Source: CAZGQY01 sp964528035 (GTDB lineage: Bacteria > Pseudomonadota > Gammaproteobacteria > Methylococcales > UBA1147). Taken from it: DNA of 15,554 nucleotides. Positions 1-6,980 of this stretch are shown here, piece after piece; position 1 is the first letter of the stretch; each line of letters starts with the position of its first letter. The position numbers and the translations under genes were made by a program. The DNA is taken from assembly GCA_964528035.1 (NCBI GenBank), contig CAZGQY010000098.1, positions 1 to 15,554 of the forward strand, given 5' to 3'. The notes below the pieces were generated by a model. It saw only the letters and a list, made by a program, of their open reading frames with translations. It had not been told where the DNA came from and made no database searches.

Positions 1-2
1 AA

Positions 3-56
3 CAGTTGCGTAGCCCTGCTATGCGCCTGTTGCTACGCCTTGAAGACAAACAATGA
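3..56 (+). CDS. possible 3' end of an upstream gene (partial)
   Basis: A reading frame is open from the window edge for 17 codons and stops at TGA 54-56, ending in the residues LLRLEDKQ. In the usual gammaproteobacterial order rbfA lies directly upstream of truB, so the tail of rbfA would be expected here. The visible residues are too few and not distinctive enough to recognise RbfA. The stretch also contains an inverted repeat (gcgtagc 8-14 with gctacgc 32-38), so it may be non-coding. The assignment rests on position alone. Confidence 0.2.
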   Translation, partial: QLRSPAMRLLLRLEDKQ

Positions 57-126
57 TCCTGCGTCAAAATTTCGCATATTATTAAAACCTCGCTTTTAAG
101 CAGTCTGAACAGATTTAAATTATTTA

Positions 127-1038
127 ATGAGTCGTAAAAAAAAAGGCAGCAGAATCGATGGGGTATTGCTTCTTAATAAAGGCGTAGGGCTGTCGTCGAA
201 TAAAGCGCTTCAGCAGGTAAAAATTTTGTATGGTGCGATGAAAGCCGGACACACCGGAAGCTTGGATCCCCTGGCATGTGGTTTGTTACCGATATGTTTT
301 GGCCAGGCAACACGACTTTCGTCGTATTTGCTGGATACTAACAAGCGTTATCGGGTTCGAGCGCAGCTTGGTGTTTGTACATCGACGGGTGATGCTGAAG
401 GAGCCGTAATTTCGAGAAAAAAAGTTGCCAATTTTTCCGTATCGCAGATAGAAACGGTGCTCAATGAGTTTATGGGAGAAATATTACAAATTCCACCCAT
501 GTACTCAGCGTTGAAACAGAATGGTAAGCGCTTGTATGAGTTGGCAAGACAAGGGATTGAAGTTGAACGCAAGGCAAGGTCGGTGACGATCCATGAATTA
601 GACCTGCTTAAGGTTGATTCTGATGTACTGGAGCTTGATGTCTTGTGTTCGAAAGGAACCTATATTCGGACGTTGCTGGAAGATATTGGTAATGCTTTGG
701 AATGTGGTGCATTTGTGCAGGAATTGATTCGAACAGAGGTTGGATCATTTCAACTTCGAAATGCGTGGAATATCGATCAGTTACAATCAATGGCAAGCAA
801 TTCTGATCGTGAAAAGTGTTTATTGCCCCCCGATGCAGTGGTGAGGGCCTGGCCAAAATTGCAGTTCAGTGATCAGTCAGTCTATTGCGCACGTCAGGGA
901 CAGGTTGTCAGTACAGAACTGGTTCCGATGCAGGGGTGGGTAAGAATGTATACGAATGATCAAAAATTTTTCGGAATTGGCGAGGTTATTGAAAATAATA
1001 AAATTGCTCCAAGAAAGCTATTTAGCGGTTTAGACTAA
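127..1038 (+). CDS. truB: tRNA pseudouridine(55) synthase TruB
   Basis: TruB isomerises uridine 55 in the T-loop of elongator tRNAs to pseudouridine in the cytoplasm. The product is 303 residues, close to the usual 300-315. The catalytic motif GHTGSLDPLACG lies at residues 41-52, with Asp47 as the expected nucleophile. Further family motifs are KRYRV near residue 73, IPPMYSALKQNGKRLYELAR near residue 121 and the CSKGTYIRTLLEDIG block near residue 174. The last 50 or so residues (GWVRMYTNDQKFFGIGEV, APRKL) match the small C-terminal PUA-like domain. The start ATG has no obvious Shine-Dalgarno and follows an AT-rich leader. The gene is followed after 84 bases by rpsO, the conserved truB-rpsO-pnp order. 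Nothing looks broken. Confidence 0.96.
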   Translation: MSRKKKGSRIDGVLLLNKGVGLSSNKALQQVKILYGAMKAGHTGSLDPLACGLLPICFGQATRLSSYLLDTNKRYRVRAQLGVCTSTGDAEGAVISRKKVANFSVSQIETVLNEFMGEILQIPPMYSALKQNGKRLYELARQGIEVERKARSVTIHELDLLKVDSDVLELDVLCSKGTYIRTLLEDIGNALECGAFVQELIRTEVGSFQLRNAWNIDQLQSMASNSDREKCLLPPDAVVRAWPKLQFSDQSVYCARQGQVVSTELVPMQGWVRMYTNDQKFFGIGEVIENNKIAPRKLFSGLD

Positions 1039-1056
1039 TAATTTCTGATTATTTCT

Positions 1057-1084
1057 TGTTCTATTTTCATCTTACAGTTAAAAT
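1057..1084 (+). promoter_or_regulatory. putative sigma-70 promoter for rpsO-pnp
   Basis: A -35-like TTGTTC (1057-1062) and a -10-like TAAAAT (1079-1084) are separated by 16 bases inside the truB-rpsO spacer. The -10 is followed by cctcgg, and this whole block is nearly repeated upstream of leuC. In E. coli the main rpsO promoter also lies between truB and rpsO. Identified by eye only. Confidence 0.45.
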
Positions 1085-1122
1085 ACCTCGGTTTTGTATT
1101 TAATAATTTGGAGTAGAGATTC

Positions 1123-1392
1123 ATGCCTTTCAGTGCGGAACAAAAACGTTCGGTAATTGACGAATACCAGTTGTCATCATCCGATACCGGATCAAGTGAA
1201 GTGCAGGTTGCACTACTGACAGCAAAAATTCTTCATCTTACACCTCATTTTGCTGAACATAAAAAGGATCATCATTCTCGTCGCGGATTGTTGCGCATGG
1301 TTAATCAGAGGCGTAAATTGCTGGATTATTTAAAAAGCCAGGATGTTGGGCGTTATCGGTCACTGATCGAACGGTTGGGATTGCGTAAGTAA
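1123..1392 (+). CDS. rpsO: 30S ribosomal protein S15
   Basis: S15 is a primary binding protein of the 16S rRNA central domain and forms an intersubunit bridge. The product has 89 residues, the standard length. It carries the diagnostic blocks DTGSSEVQVALLTAKI (residues 21-36), HFAEHKKDHHSRRGLL (near 46-61) and RRKLLDYLK (near 66-74), ending in LIERLGLRK. A Shine-Dalgarno GGAG at 1110-1113 sits 9 bases before the ATG. The gene lies between truB and pnp. In E. coli S15 represses its own translation through an mRNA pseudoknot; I did not identify an equivalent in this AU-rich leader. Only 36 bases separate the stop from pnp, so the two are almost certainly cotranscribed. Confidence 0.98.
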   Translation: MPFSAEQKRSVIDEYQLSSSDTGSSEVQVALLTAKILHLTPHFAEHKKDHHSRRGLLRMVNQRRKLLDYLKSQDVGRYRSLIERLGLRK

Positions 1393-1428
1393 TCCTGTTA
1401 AGTACTGTATAGATTTTAGGAATAAAGT

Positions 1429-3501
1429 GTGAATCCAATTAGGAAAGAATTTCAATTCGGTGGGCATTCTGTTGTCATAGAAACCGGCGAGGTAGCGCGT
1501 CAAGCTGATGGGGCGGTCATGATCAGCATGGCTGAAACAGTTCTTCTAGTGACAGTCGTAGGCAAAGGTGGAGAAGGTTCACGAGATTTTTTCCCTTTGA
1601 CTGTAAACTATCAGGAAAAGACCTACGCAGCGGGGAAAATACCGGGAGGCTTTTTTAAACGCGAGGGGCGGCCATCAGAAAAAGAAACGCTCACTTGTCG
1701 GTTGATCGACCGCCCTATACGGCCCTTATTTCCTGATGGGTACACTAATGAAGTTCAGATCATCGCAACGGTATTGTCTTTGAATCCAGAGATCGATCCG
1801 GATATTCCCGCGTTGCTTGGTGCTTCAGCGGCATTGGCAATATCGGGCTTACCTTTCAATGGACCCATTGGCGCTGCCAGGGTTGGATATAAGGATGGAG
1901 AATACCTACTCAATCCCGAAGCGGAATTATTGAAAGCATCCGACCTGGATTTGGTTGTAGCCGGTACTAAAAACGCAGTGTTGATGGTTGAATCTGAGGC
2001 TCAGCAGCTTTCTGAAGAGATCATGTTGGGAGCGGTTTTATTTGGCCATGAACAAATGCAGGCAGCAATCCAGGCTATTTCTGAGTTGGCCCAGGAAGTT
2101 AGCAAACAACCTGTTGCCTGGACACCTCCTGTAATAAATGCCGATTTACATTCTGCTGTTAGTGACGCCGCATTGGCGCCAATCACAGAGGGTTATAGCA
2201 TTGCTGAAAAGCTGGTGCGGCAGGAAAAACTTCAGGAAATACGTCGCAGCGTTGTGGATAAATTTACTGAAAATGAGCAGTATGAAGAAGCAGAGTTACG
2301 GGGAGCTTTGGAAAAGCTGGAAAAGAAGATAGTACGAGGTGCGGTTCTTGGAGGGGGTGCGCGTATTGACGGAAGAGATACATCGACTGTTCGTCCCATT
2401 TCAATTCGTACGGGAGTATTACCGAGAACTCATGGGTCGGCATTATTTACCCGCGGAGAAACTCAGGCAATCGTTGTGACAACGCTGGGCACCGGTCGTG
2501 ATGCTCAAATAATAGATGCATTGGAAGGTGAATATAAAGAACCTTTCATGCTGCACTATAATTTTCCGCCTTTCTGTGTTGGGGAAACGGGCTTTGTTGG
2601 TTCTCCGAAGCGTAGAGAAATTGGGCATGGCCGTCTGGCTAAACGAGGAATCGCTGCGGTAGTGCCTTCCAGCGATGAATTCCCCTATGTGATTCGCGTG
2701 GTTTCCGAGATTACCGAATCGAATGGTTCAAGTTCAATGGCATCGGTTTGCGGTACCAGTCTGGCCCTTATGGATGCTGGAGTTCCACTTAAAGCTCCTG
2801 TCGCGGGTATCGCAATGGGGCTGATAAAAGAAGGTGATCAATTTGCTGTTCTGTCCGATATCATGGGTGATGAAGATCATCTGGGTGATATGGATTTTAA
2901 GGTTGCCGGTACACAAACGGGTATAACTGCGCTGCAGATGGATATCAAAATTGATGGCATCACCGTTGAAATTATGAAAACTGCGTTGCAGCAGGCGAAG
3001 GGCGGTCGATTACATATTTTGGATAAGATGAATGACGTTATTTCCAGTTCACGGGAAGAAATGTCCGATTATGCGCCGAGGATACTCACTTTTACCATCG
3101 ATCCGAGTAAAATTCGTGATGTGATAGGAAAGGGTGGAGCAACAATCCGAGGTATTACTGAAGCGACCGGTGCAACCATTGATATTACAGATGATGGTGT
3201 TATTAAAGTTGCTTCGGTAGATAAAAAAGCGGGGATGGCAGCTCGTAAGCAGATTGAAGAACTGACTGCAGAGGTCGAAGTGGGTAAGGTATACGATGGT
3301 CGAGTTGCTCGATTGATGGATTTCGGGGCCTTTGTTACTATTCTTCCTGGTAAGGACGGCTTGGTTCATATCTCTCAGATTTCCAACGAGCATGTCGATA
3401 AGGTCAGCGATAAGTTGGCCGAAGGTGATACTGTTAAAGTTAAGGTTTTGGAAATTGACCGCCAGGGAAGAGTGCGCTTGAGTATGAAAGAAGTGGATTA
3501 A
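1429..3501 (+). CDS. pnp: polyribonucleotide nucleotidyltransferase (PNPase)
   Basis: PNPase is a phosphorolytic 3'-5' exoribonuclease that shortens RNA to nucleoside diphosphates and can also add tails; it acts in the degradosome. The 690-residue protein has two RNase PH cores joined by an alpha-helical linker (roughly 230-320). It has the SNGSSSMASVCG phosphate-binding region, the GDEDHLGDMDFKVAGT active-site block with Asp481 and Asp487 (counterparts of E. coli Asp486/Asp492), a KH domain with the GKGG loop at 567-570, and an S1 domain from about 619 to the end. The start is GTG with AGGAAT at 1418-1423 as ribosome-binding site. The protein ends right after the S1 domain, about 20 residues shorter than the E. 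coli protein, so it lacks the usual C-terminal tail. It follows rpsO by 36 bases and is closed by a strong terminator. Confidence 0.98.
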   Translation: MNPIRKEFQFGGHSVVIETGEVARQADGAVMISMAETVLLVTVVGKGGEGSRDFFPLTVNYQEKTYAAGKIPGGFFKREGRPSEKETLTCRLIDRPIRPLFPDGYTNEVQIIATVLSLNPEIDPDIPALLGASAALAISGLPFNGPIGAARVGYKDGEYLLNPEAELLKASDLDLVVAGTKNAVLMVESEAQQLSEEIMLGAVLFGHEQMQAAIQAISELAQEVSKQPVAWTPPVINADLHSAVSDAALAPITEGYSIAEKLVRQEKLQEIRRSVVDKFTENEQYEEAELRGALEKLEKKIVRGAVLGGGARIDGRDTSTVRPISIRTGVLPRTHGSALFTRGETQAIVVTTLGTGRDAQIIDALEGEYKEPFMLHYNFPPFCVGETGFVGSPKRREIGHGRLAKRGIAAVVPSSDEFPYVIRVVSEITESNGSSSMASVCGTSLALMDAGVPLKAPVAGIAMGLIKEGDQFAVLSDIMGDEDHLGDMDFKVAGTQTGITALQMDIKIDGITVEIMKTALQQAKGGRLHILDKMNDVISSSREEMSDYAPRILTFTIDPSKIRDVIGKGGATIRGITEATGATIDITDDGVIKVASVDKKAGMAARKQIEELTAEVEVGKVYDGRVARLMDFGAFVTILPGKDGLVHISQISNEHVDKVSDKLAEGDTVKVKVLEIDRQGRVRLSMKEVD

Positions 3502-3528
3502 CGATTAATTAGTACCTAAAGTGGTTTT

Positions 3529-3554
3529 AAAAAGGGCCGTACGGCCCTTTTTTT
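3529..3554 (+). terminator. intrinsic terminator after pnp
   Basis: A perfect palindrome, aaagggccgtacggcccttt (3531-3550), runs into a tract of seven T (3548-3554) starting 46 bases after the pnp stop. It is GC-rich with a U-run, a textbook rho-independent terminator. The A-rich left flank could let it work weakly from the other strand, but no gene is oriented that way here. Confidence 0.93.
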
Positions 3555-3719
3555 GTAATACCCAGAGCAGTTACTCAAGATCCTGGTTCTCTTTAGGGTT
3601 TTAATTAGGGATTGTATAGGCCGCTAAGAAAGCCTCCCTGTATGTTCTACCGGGAAAGTCGGAAGAAATGTTGCCGCTTTAACGAATGATACGCTGAATA
3701 GCGTTTACCCGGAATTGAT

Positions 3720-5558
3720 ATGATGTCTGATGATCATTCCACACAGTCGGATTTTGATATAGATGCGTTTTTGAGTTCATTAACGCAGCGTCCGGGTGTG
3801 TACAAAATGATCGATGCGAAGGCGCAGGTTATTTATATAGGAAAAGCCAGGAATCTTAAAAAACGGGTGACGAGTTATTTTCGATCAACCGAAGTCTCTC
3901 CCAAGCAAACAGTAATGATGATTCATGTGCAATCACTGGAAGTGTCAGTGACGCGCACTGAGGGTGAGGCATTACTGTTGGAAAGCCAGTTAATTAAACA
4001 ATATAAACCACGATACAATATTTGTCTTAGGGACGATAAAAGTTATCCATACATATACGTAACAGCACACCAGGAGTATCCCAGAGTTTCATTTCATCGG
4101 GGTAAACGAAACAGACAGGGGAATTATTTTGGGCCATATCCCAGCGCGGGAGCTGTACGCGAATGTTTAAAATTATTGCAGAAAATATTTCCAGTTCGCC
4201 AGTGCGAAGATTCGGTCTTTAACAATCGGACTCGCCCCTGTTTGCAATATCAGATCAAACGTTGTACTGCACCATGCGTGGGTCTTACGTCTGAAGCTGA
4301 ATACCGAAGAGATGTTGACCACACATTATTGTTTTTACAGGGTGATGGTGGTCTTTTAATCGATGAGCTTATTGACGATATGGAACGATCATCCCAGGCT
4401 TTGGAATTTGAGAGCGCGGCACGCTATCGGGATCAGATCGCAACCATGCGCCAGGTGTTGGAAAAACAATATATTCATGGTGAGCGAGGAGACCTTGACA
4501 TTATCGCCTGTGAAACAAGAGCTGGTCTGGCTTGCGTGCAAATAGTGTATATACGAAAAGGCCAGAATATTGGTGACAAATATTTTTTTCCCAACTTACC
4601 GGGTGATCAGCCACCTGCATTAGTTTTGAAAGCGTTTATACCGCAGTATTACCTGGATAAAAGCATACCGAATGAAATTCTTTTGAGCCATCCTCTGGAA
4701 GAATCAGATTTGTTGATGGAGGTATTAAGCCAGCGGGTAGGTCGAGCTGTCACCTTTTCTACTCGGCTTCGAGGTGATCGTCTAAAATGGTTGGAAATGG
4801 CTAAAAATAACGTCGAAATAACGTTGAATAATCGATTTTCCCATAAACAAAATTTGCACGGTCGGTTTTACAGCCTTATGCAGGAATTGGGATTTGAGCA
4901 AATGCCGAAACGTTTGGAGTGTTTTGATATCAGTCATTTACAAGGTGATCAAACCGTAGCATCGTGCGTAGTATTTGATAGTGACGGGCCTGTCAAATCA
5001 GCTTACAGACGTTTTAATATTACTGGAATCACGCCGGGAGATGATTATGCGGCAATGGTTCAGGCAGTGAAGCGTCGCTATCAACGAATCAAAAACGGCG
5101 AGGTGGAAAAACCCGATATTTTGTTTATCGATGGGGGTAAAGGACAGATTAATGCGGTTTTAACATTGCTTGATGCAATCGAGATATTTGATGTTTTGGT
5201 TGTCGGTGTTGCCAAAGGAGTAACCAGAAGATCCGGAATGGAAGAAATATATTGCGCGGGTGATACTCAGCCAGTACCTATGTCATCGGATGCTCCGGCA
5301 CGGTTACTCATTCAACACATACGGGATGAAGCACACCGATTTGCAATTACCGGCCATCGCCAACAACGGGGGCGTGTGAAACGGCGGTCGGTACTTGAGA
5401 AAATAGAAGGCCTGGGGCCAAAAAGACGACAATTGTTATTGAAGCAGTTTGGTGGTTTGCGGGAAATCAGTCGTGCCGGAGTGGATACATTAAGCGGCAT
5501 AAACGGCATTAGCCGACAATTGGCGCAGCGTATCTATGATACCTTCCATGAAGGATAG
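3720..5558 (+). CDS. uvrC: UvrABC system protein C
   Basis: UvrC is the dual-incision nuclease of nucleotide excision repair, acting with UvrA and UvrB. The 612-residue protein has an N-terminal GIY-YIG nuclease (GVY 26-28, YIG 39-41), a cysteine cluster, a UVR helical domain for UvrB binding (about 215-250, IDELIDDMERSSQ...), a C-terminal RNase H-like nuclease with Asp403 in CFDISH and Asp471 in FIDGGKGQ, and a tandem helix-hairpin-helix DNA-binding tail (LEKIEGLGPKRR... INGISRQLAQRI). Cysteines 162, 174, 182 and 186 keep the C-x11-C-x7-C-x3-C spacing of the cluster reported to hold an iron-sulfur centre in E. coli UvrC. GGAA at 3711-3714 serves either of two adjacent ATGs (3720 or 3723). 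In many gammaproteobacteria gacA/uvrY lies just upstream; here pnp does. Confidence 0.98.
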   Translation: MMSDDHSTQSDFDIDAFLSSLTQRPGVYKMIDAKAQVIYIGKARNLKKRVTSYFRSTEVSPKQTVMMIHVQSLEVSVTRTEGEALLLESQLIKQYKPRYNICLRDDKSYPYIYVTAHQEYPRVSFHRGKRNRQGNYFGPYPSAGAVRECLKLLQKIFPVRQCEDSVFNNRTRPCLQYQIKRCTAPCVGLTSEAEYRRDVDHTLLFLQGDGGLLIDELIDDMERSSQALEFESAARYRDQIATMRQVLEKQYIHGERGDLDIIACETRAGLACVQIVYIRKGQNIGDKYFFPNLPGDQPPALVLKAFIPQYYLDKSIPNEILLSHPLEESDLLMEVLSQRVGRAVTFSTRLRGDRLKWLEMAKNNVEITLNNRFSHKQNLHGRFYSLMQELGFEQMPKRLECFDISHLQGDQTVASCVVFDSDGPVKSAYRRFNITGITPGDDYAAMVQAVKRRYQRIKNGEVEKPDILFIDGGKGQINAVLTLLDAIEIFDVLVVGVAKGVTRRSGMEEIYCAGDTQPVPMSSDAPARLLIQHIRDEAHRFAITGHRQQRGRVKRRSVLEKIEGLGPKRRQLLLKQFGGLREISRAGVDTLSGINGISRQLAQRIYDTFHEG

Positions 5559-6023
5559 AAAATCAACATCTAGACAGTGAGTATTGCAGATTTGGAGCAC
5601 GGTTTTAATATCAATTTATACACCAGAAGCTGTACCGGATCGAACAATCAATAGTTTACACGCTGACTACACAATTTAGAAAGTAGATACATTTGTTTTA
5701 TTCGTGTGGGCTGTCCTAAAATAGATGGCTTGTTGCGGAACGTTTTAAAAAGAAACATTTATATATCTATGAGATAAAATATTGATGTGCTTTACCTGAG
5801 GATGCTACATTTAATAACTTTTGAAACGGGTTTGTCTTGCAGCCCTTCTTTGGTGTTGATAATACAGTTAGATAGCTCACTATGTACTCGTTTGTCCGCC
5901 TTGAAAAGGAACAGGCAATAGGCCATTTTTAAAAGTTGTTTTATGCCCGCTCTTGAGTTTTTTGTACCAGTATGAACTATTGAAGTCTAAATTGAAGACT
6001 AACCAGCGATAGGCCTGCAAGCT
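5559..6023. other. 465-base spacer between uvrC and pgsA, no recognised gene
   Basis: I see no tRNA, terminator with a U-run, insertion sequence or recognisable protein here. Two short open frames exist. One on the + strand (5802-5921, 39 codons from ATG) lacks a spaced ribosome-binding site. One on the - strand is open from 5986 down to a stop at 5792-5794 (64 codons; only an internal ATG, leaving 44 residues) and matches no family I know. Just before pgsA an imperfect direct repeat occurs (ttgaagtcta 5980-5989, ttgaagacta 5992-6001). In Pseudomonas uvrC and pgsA are closely linked, so this spacer is unusually long. Confidence 0.6.
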
Positions 6024-6584
6024 ATGGATTTTAATTTGCCGACAAATTTAACTTTATTGAGAATCGCATTGATTCCAGTGTTGGTGGTCACGTTTTATTT
6101 GCCCTGGGAAGCATCAAATGTTGTCTGTGCGTTAATATTTCTTGCTGCTGCCTTTACTGACTGGCTTGATGGTTATCTTGCCAGGCGAATGGATCAGGCG
6201 ACTAAGTTTGGAGCGTTCCTGGATCCGGTTGCAGATAAATTGATGGTTGCAGTTGTACTCGTCTTGGTTGTACAAGCTGAACCAACAGGGTTTCTTGCTA
6301 TACCGGCGGCAGTCATCATTGGTCGGGAAATTACTATCGCGTCTTTGCGTGAATGGATGGCGGAGTTGGGTCTGCGTAAAAAAATAGAAGTATCCTGGCT
6401 GGGAAAATTTAAAACCTTTGCGCAAATGACTGCAATTGTGAGTTTATTGTATAGCGACAGCTTATTGGGGGTACCCATGAGATCAGTGGGTTATGTATTC
6501 CTGTATTTTTCTGTTTTCCTGACTATTTGGTCAATGCTTATTTATTTAAGAGATGCATTGCCGAGTATGTTGGAACACCGATGA
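6024..6584 (+). CDS. pgsA: CDP-diacylglycerol--glycerol-3-phosphate 3-phosphatidyltransferase
   Basis: PgsA makes phosphatidylglycerol phosphate from CDP-diacylglycerol and glycerol 3-phosphate at the inner membrane, the committed step to phosphatidylglycerol and cardiolipin. The 186-residue protein has the family length. It contains the CDP-alcohol phosphatidyltransferase signature D-x2-DG-x2-AR-x8-G-x3-D-x3-D as Asp46, Asp49, Gly50, Ala53, Gly63, Asp67 and Asp71. Hydrophobic segments near residues 10-25, 32-44, 75-100 and 130-175 fit the multi-pass membrane fold. The opening NLPTNLTLLRIALIPV is typical. The only ribosome-binding candidate is a weak AGG at 6011-6013. uvrC-pgsA is a conserved pair in gammaproteobacteria. 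The tRNA genes that follow pgsA in Pseudomonas are not present here. Confidence 0.96.
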   Translation: MDFNLPTNLTLLRIALIPVLVVTFYLPWEASNVVCALIFLAAAFTDWLDGYLARRMDQATKFGAFLDPVADKLMVAVVLVLVVQAEPTGFLAIPAAVIIGREITIASLREWMAELGLRKKIEVSWLGKFKTFAQMTAIVSLLYSDSLLGVPMRSVGYVFLYFSVFLTIWSMLIYLRDALPSMLEHR

Positions 6585-6980
6585 CAGGGTCATTAATTAC
6601 CTTGCGTTGGTATAGTGCAGAGAGATTTCTTGTTGAATTATAAGACTCAGTGCCAAGTTTTGGTAACAGAATATTGCGCTAAGCTTGAGAAATTGCTGAC
6701 AGAGATTAAGTCTTTGATAACTTAATACAATAAATAATATTAAATAAGTAACTGCTCCCCCTCTATGGGTGACCTGTTCCGGAAGACGCCGTAAATACAT
6801 TCCTGTAGGCTTGGATACTGCTTCCCTTCCGCATACACTTCCTCCACAGATCACCCATAGAGGGTTGTTTCGTTAGAGGGACGAATAGTTACTTATATTG
6901 AATAGTTAAATAAAAGTATCGTTGCGATAGAAATAAAACAGGGTTCTCGGAACTTTGGCTAATGTTAAGAGGAAAATTAA
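6585..6980. other. 396-base spacer between pgsA and adk with nested palindromes
   Basis: This non-coding stretch holds several inverted repeats. A 7-base-pair hairpin lies at 6705-6726 (attaagt / acttaat, 8-base loop). The large nested element at 6744-6896 is listed separately. A small hairpin lies at 6869-6885 (ttcgt / acgaa). AT-rich sequence with a TTGAAT at 6898 follows the element and could belong to an adk promoter, but I cannot place a convincing -10. A spurious open frame of 85 codons runs across the element on the - strand and has no homology I recognise. Confidence 0.7.
6744..6896. repeat. nested inverted-repeat element (MITE/REP-like) upstream of adk
   Basis: The outer arms are a perfect 10-base inverted repeat (ataagtaact 6744-6753, agttacttat 6887-6896). 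Inside lies a 19-base inverted repeat with 18 matches (6759-6777, containing ctctatgggtgacctgt; 6846-6864, containing acagatcacccatagag). The 68-base core between the inner arms has a self-complementary ttccggaa (6777-6784, overlapping the left arm by one base) and a small stem taca-ttcc-tgta (6796-6807) framed by gcc/ggc. The heptamer tagaggg recurs at 6858-6864 and 6874-6880. No convincing target-site duplication is visible. The design resembles non-autonomous palindromic repeats that occur in many intergenic copies per genome, but no second copy is in this window, so the mobile interpretation is an inference. Confidence 0.75.

Noticed and set aside
5802..5921. 39-codon open frame on the + strand in the uvrC-pgsA gap
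   Set aside because: The purine-rich sequence is directly adjacent to the ATG rather than properly spaced, and the product is not recognisable.
6597..6854. 85-codon open frame on the - strand between pgsA and adk
   Set aside because: It runs across the palindromic element, has no ribosome-binding site that I can see, and its product resembles no family. Open frames over inverted repeats are a common artefact.
6740..6913. ttaaataa at 6740-6747 and 6906-6913 as a target-site duplication of the palindromic element
   Set aside because: The left copy overlaps the outer arm, the right copy is not adjacent to the right arm, and the octamer is common in such AT-rich sequence.
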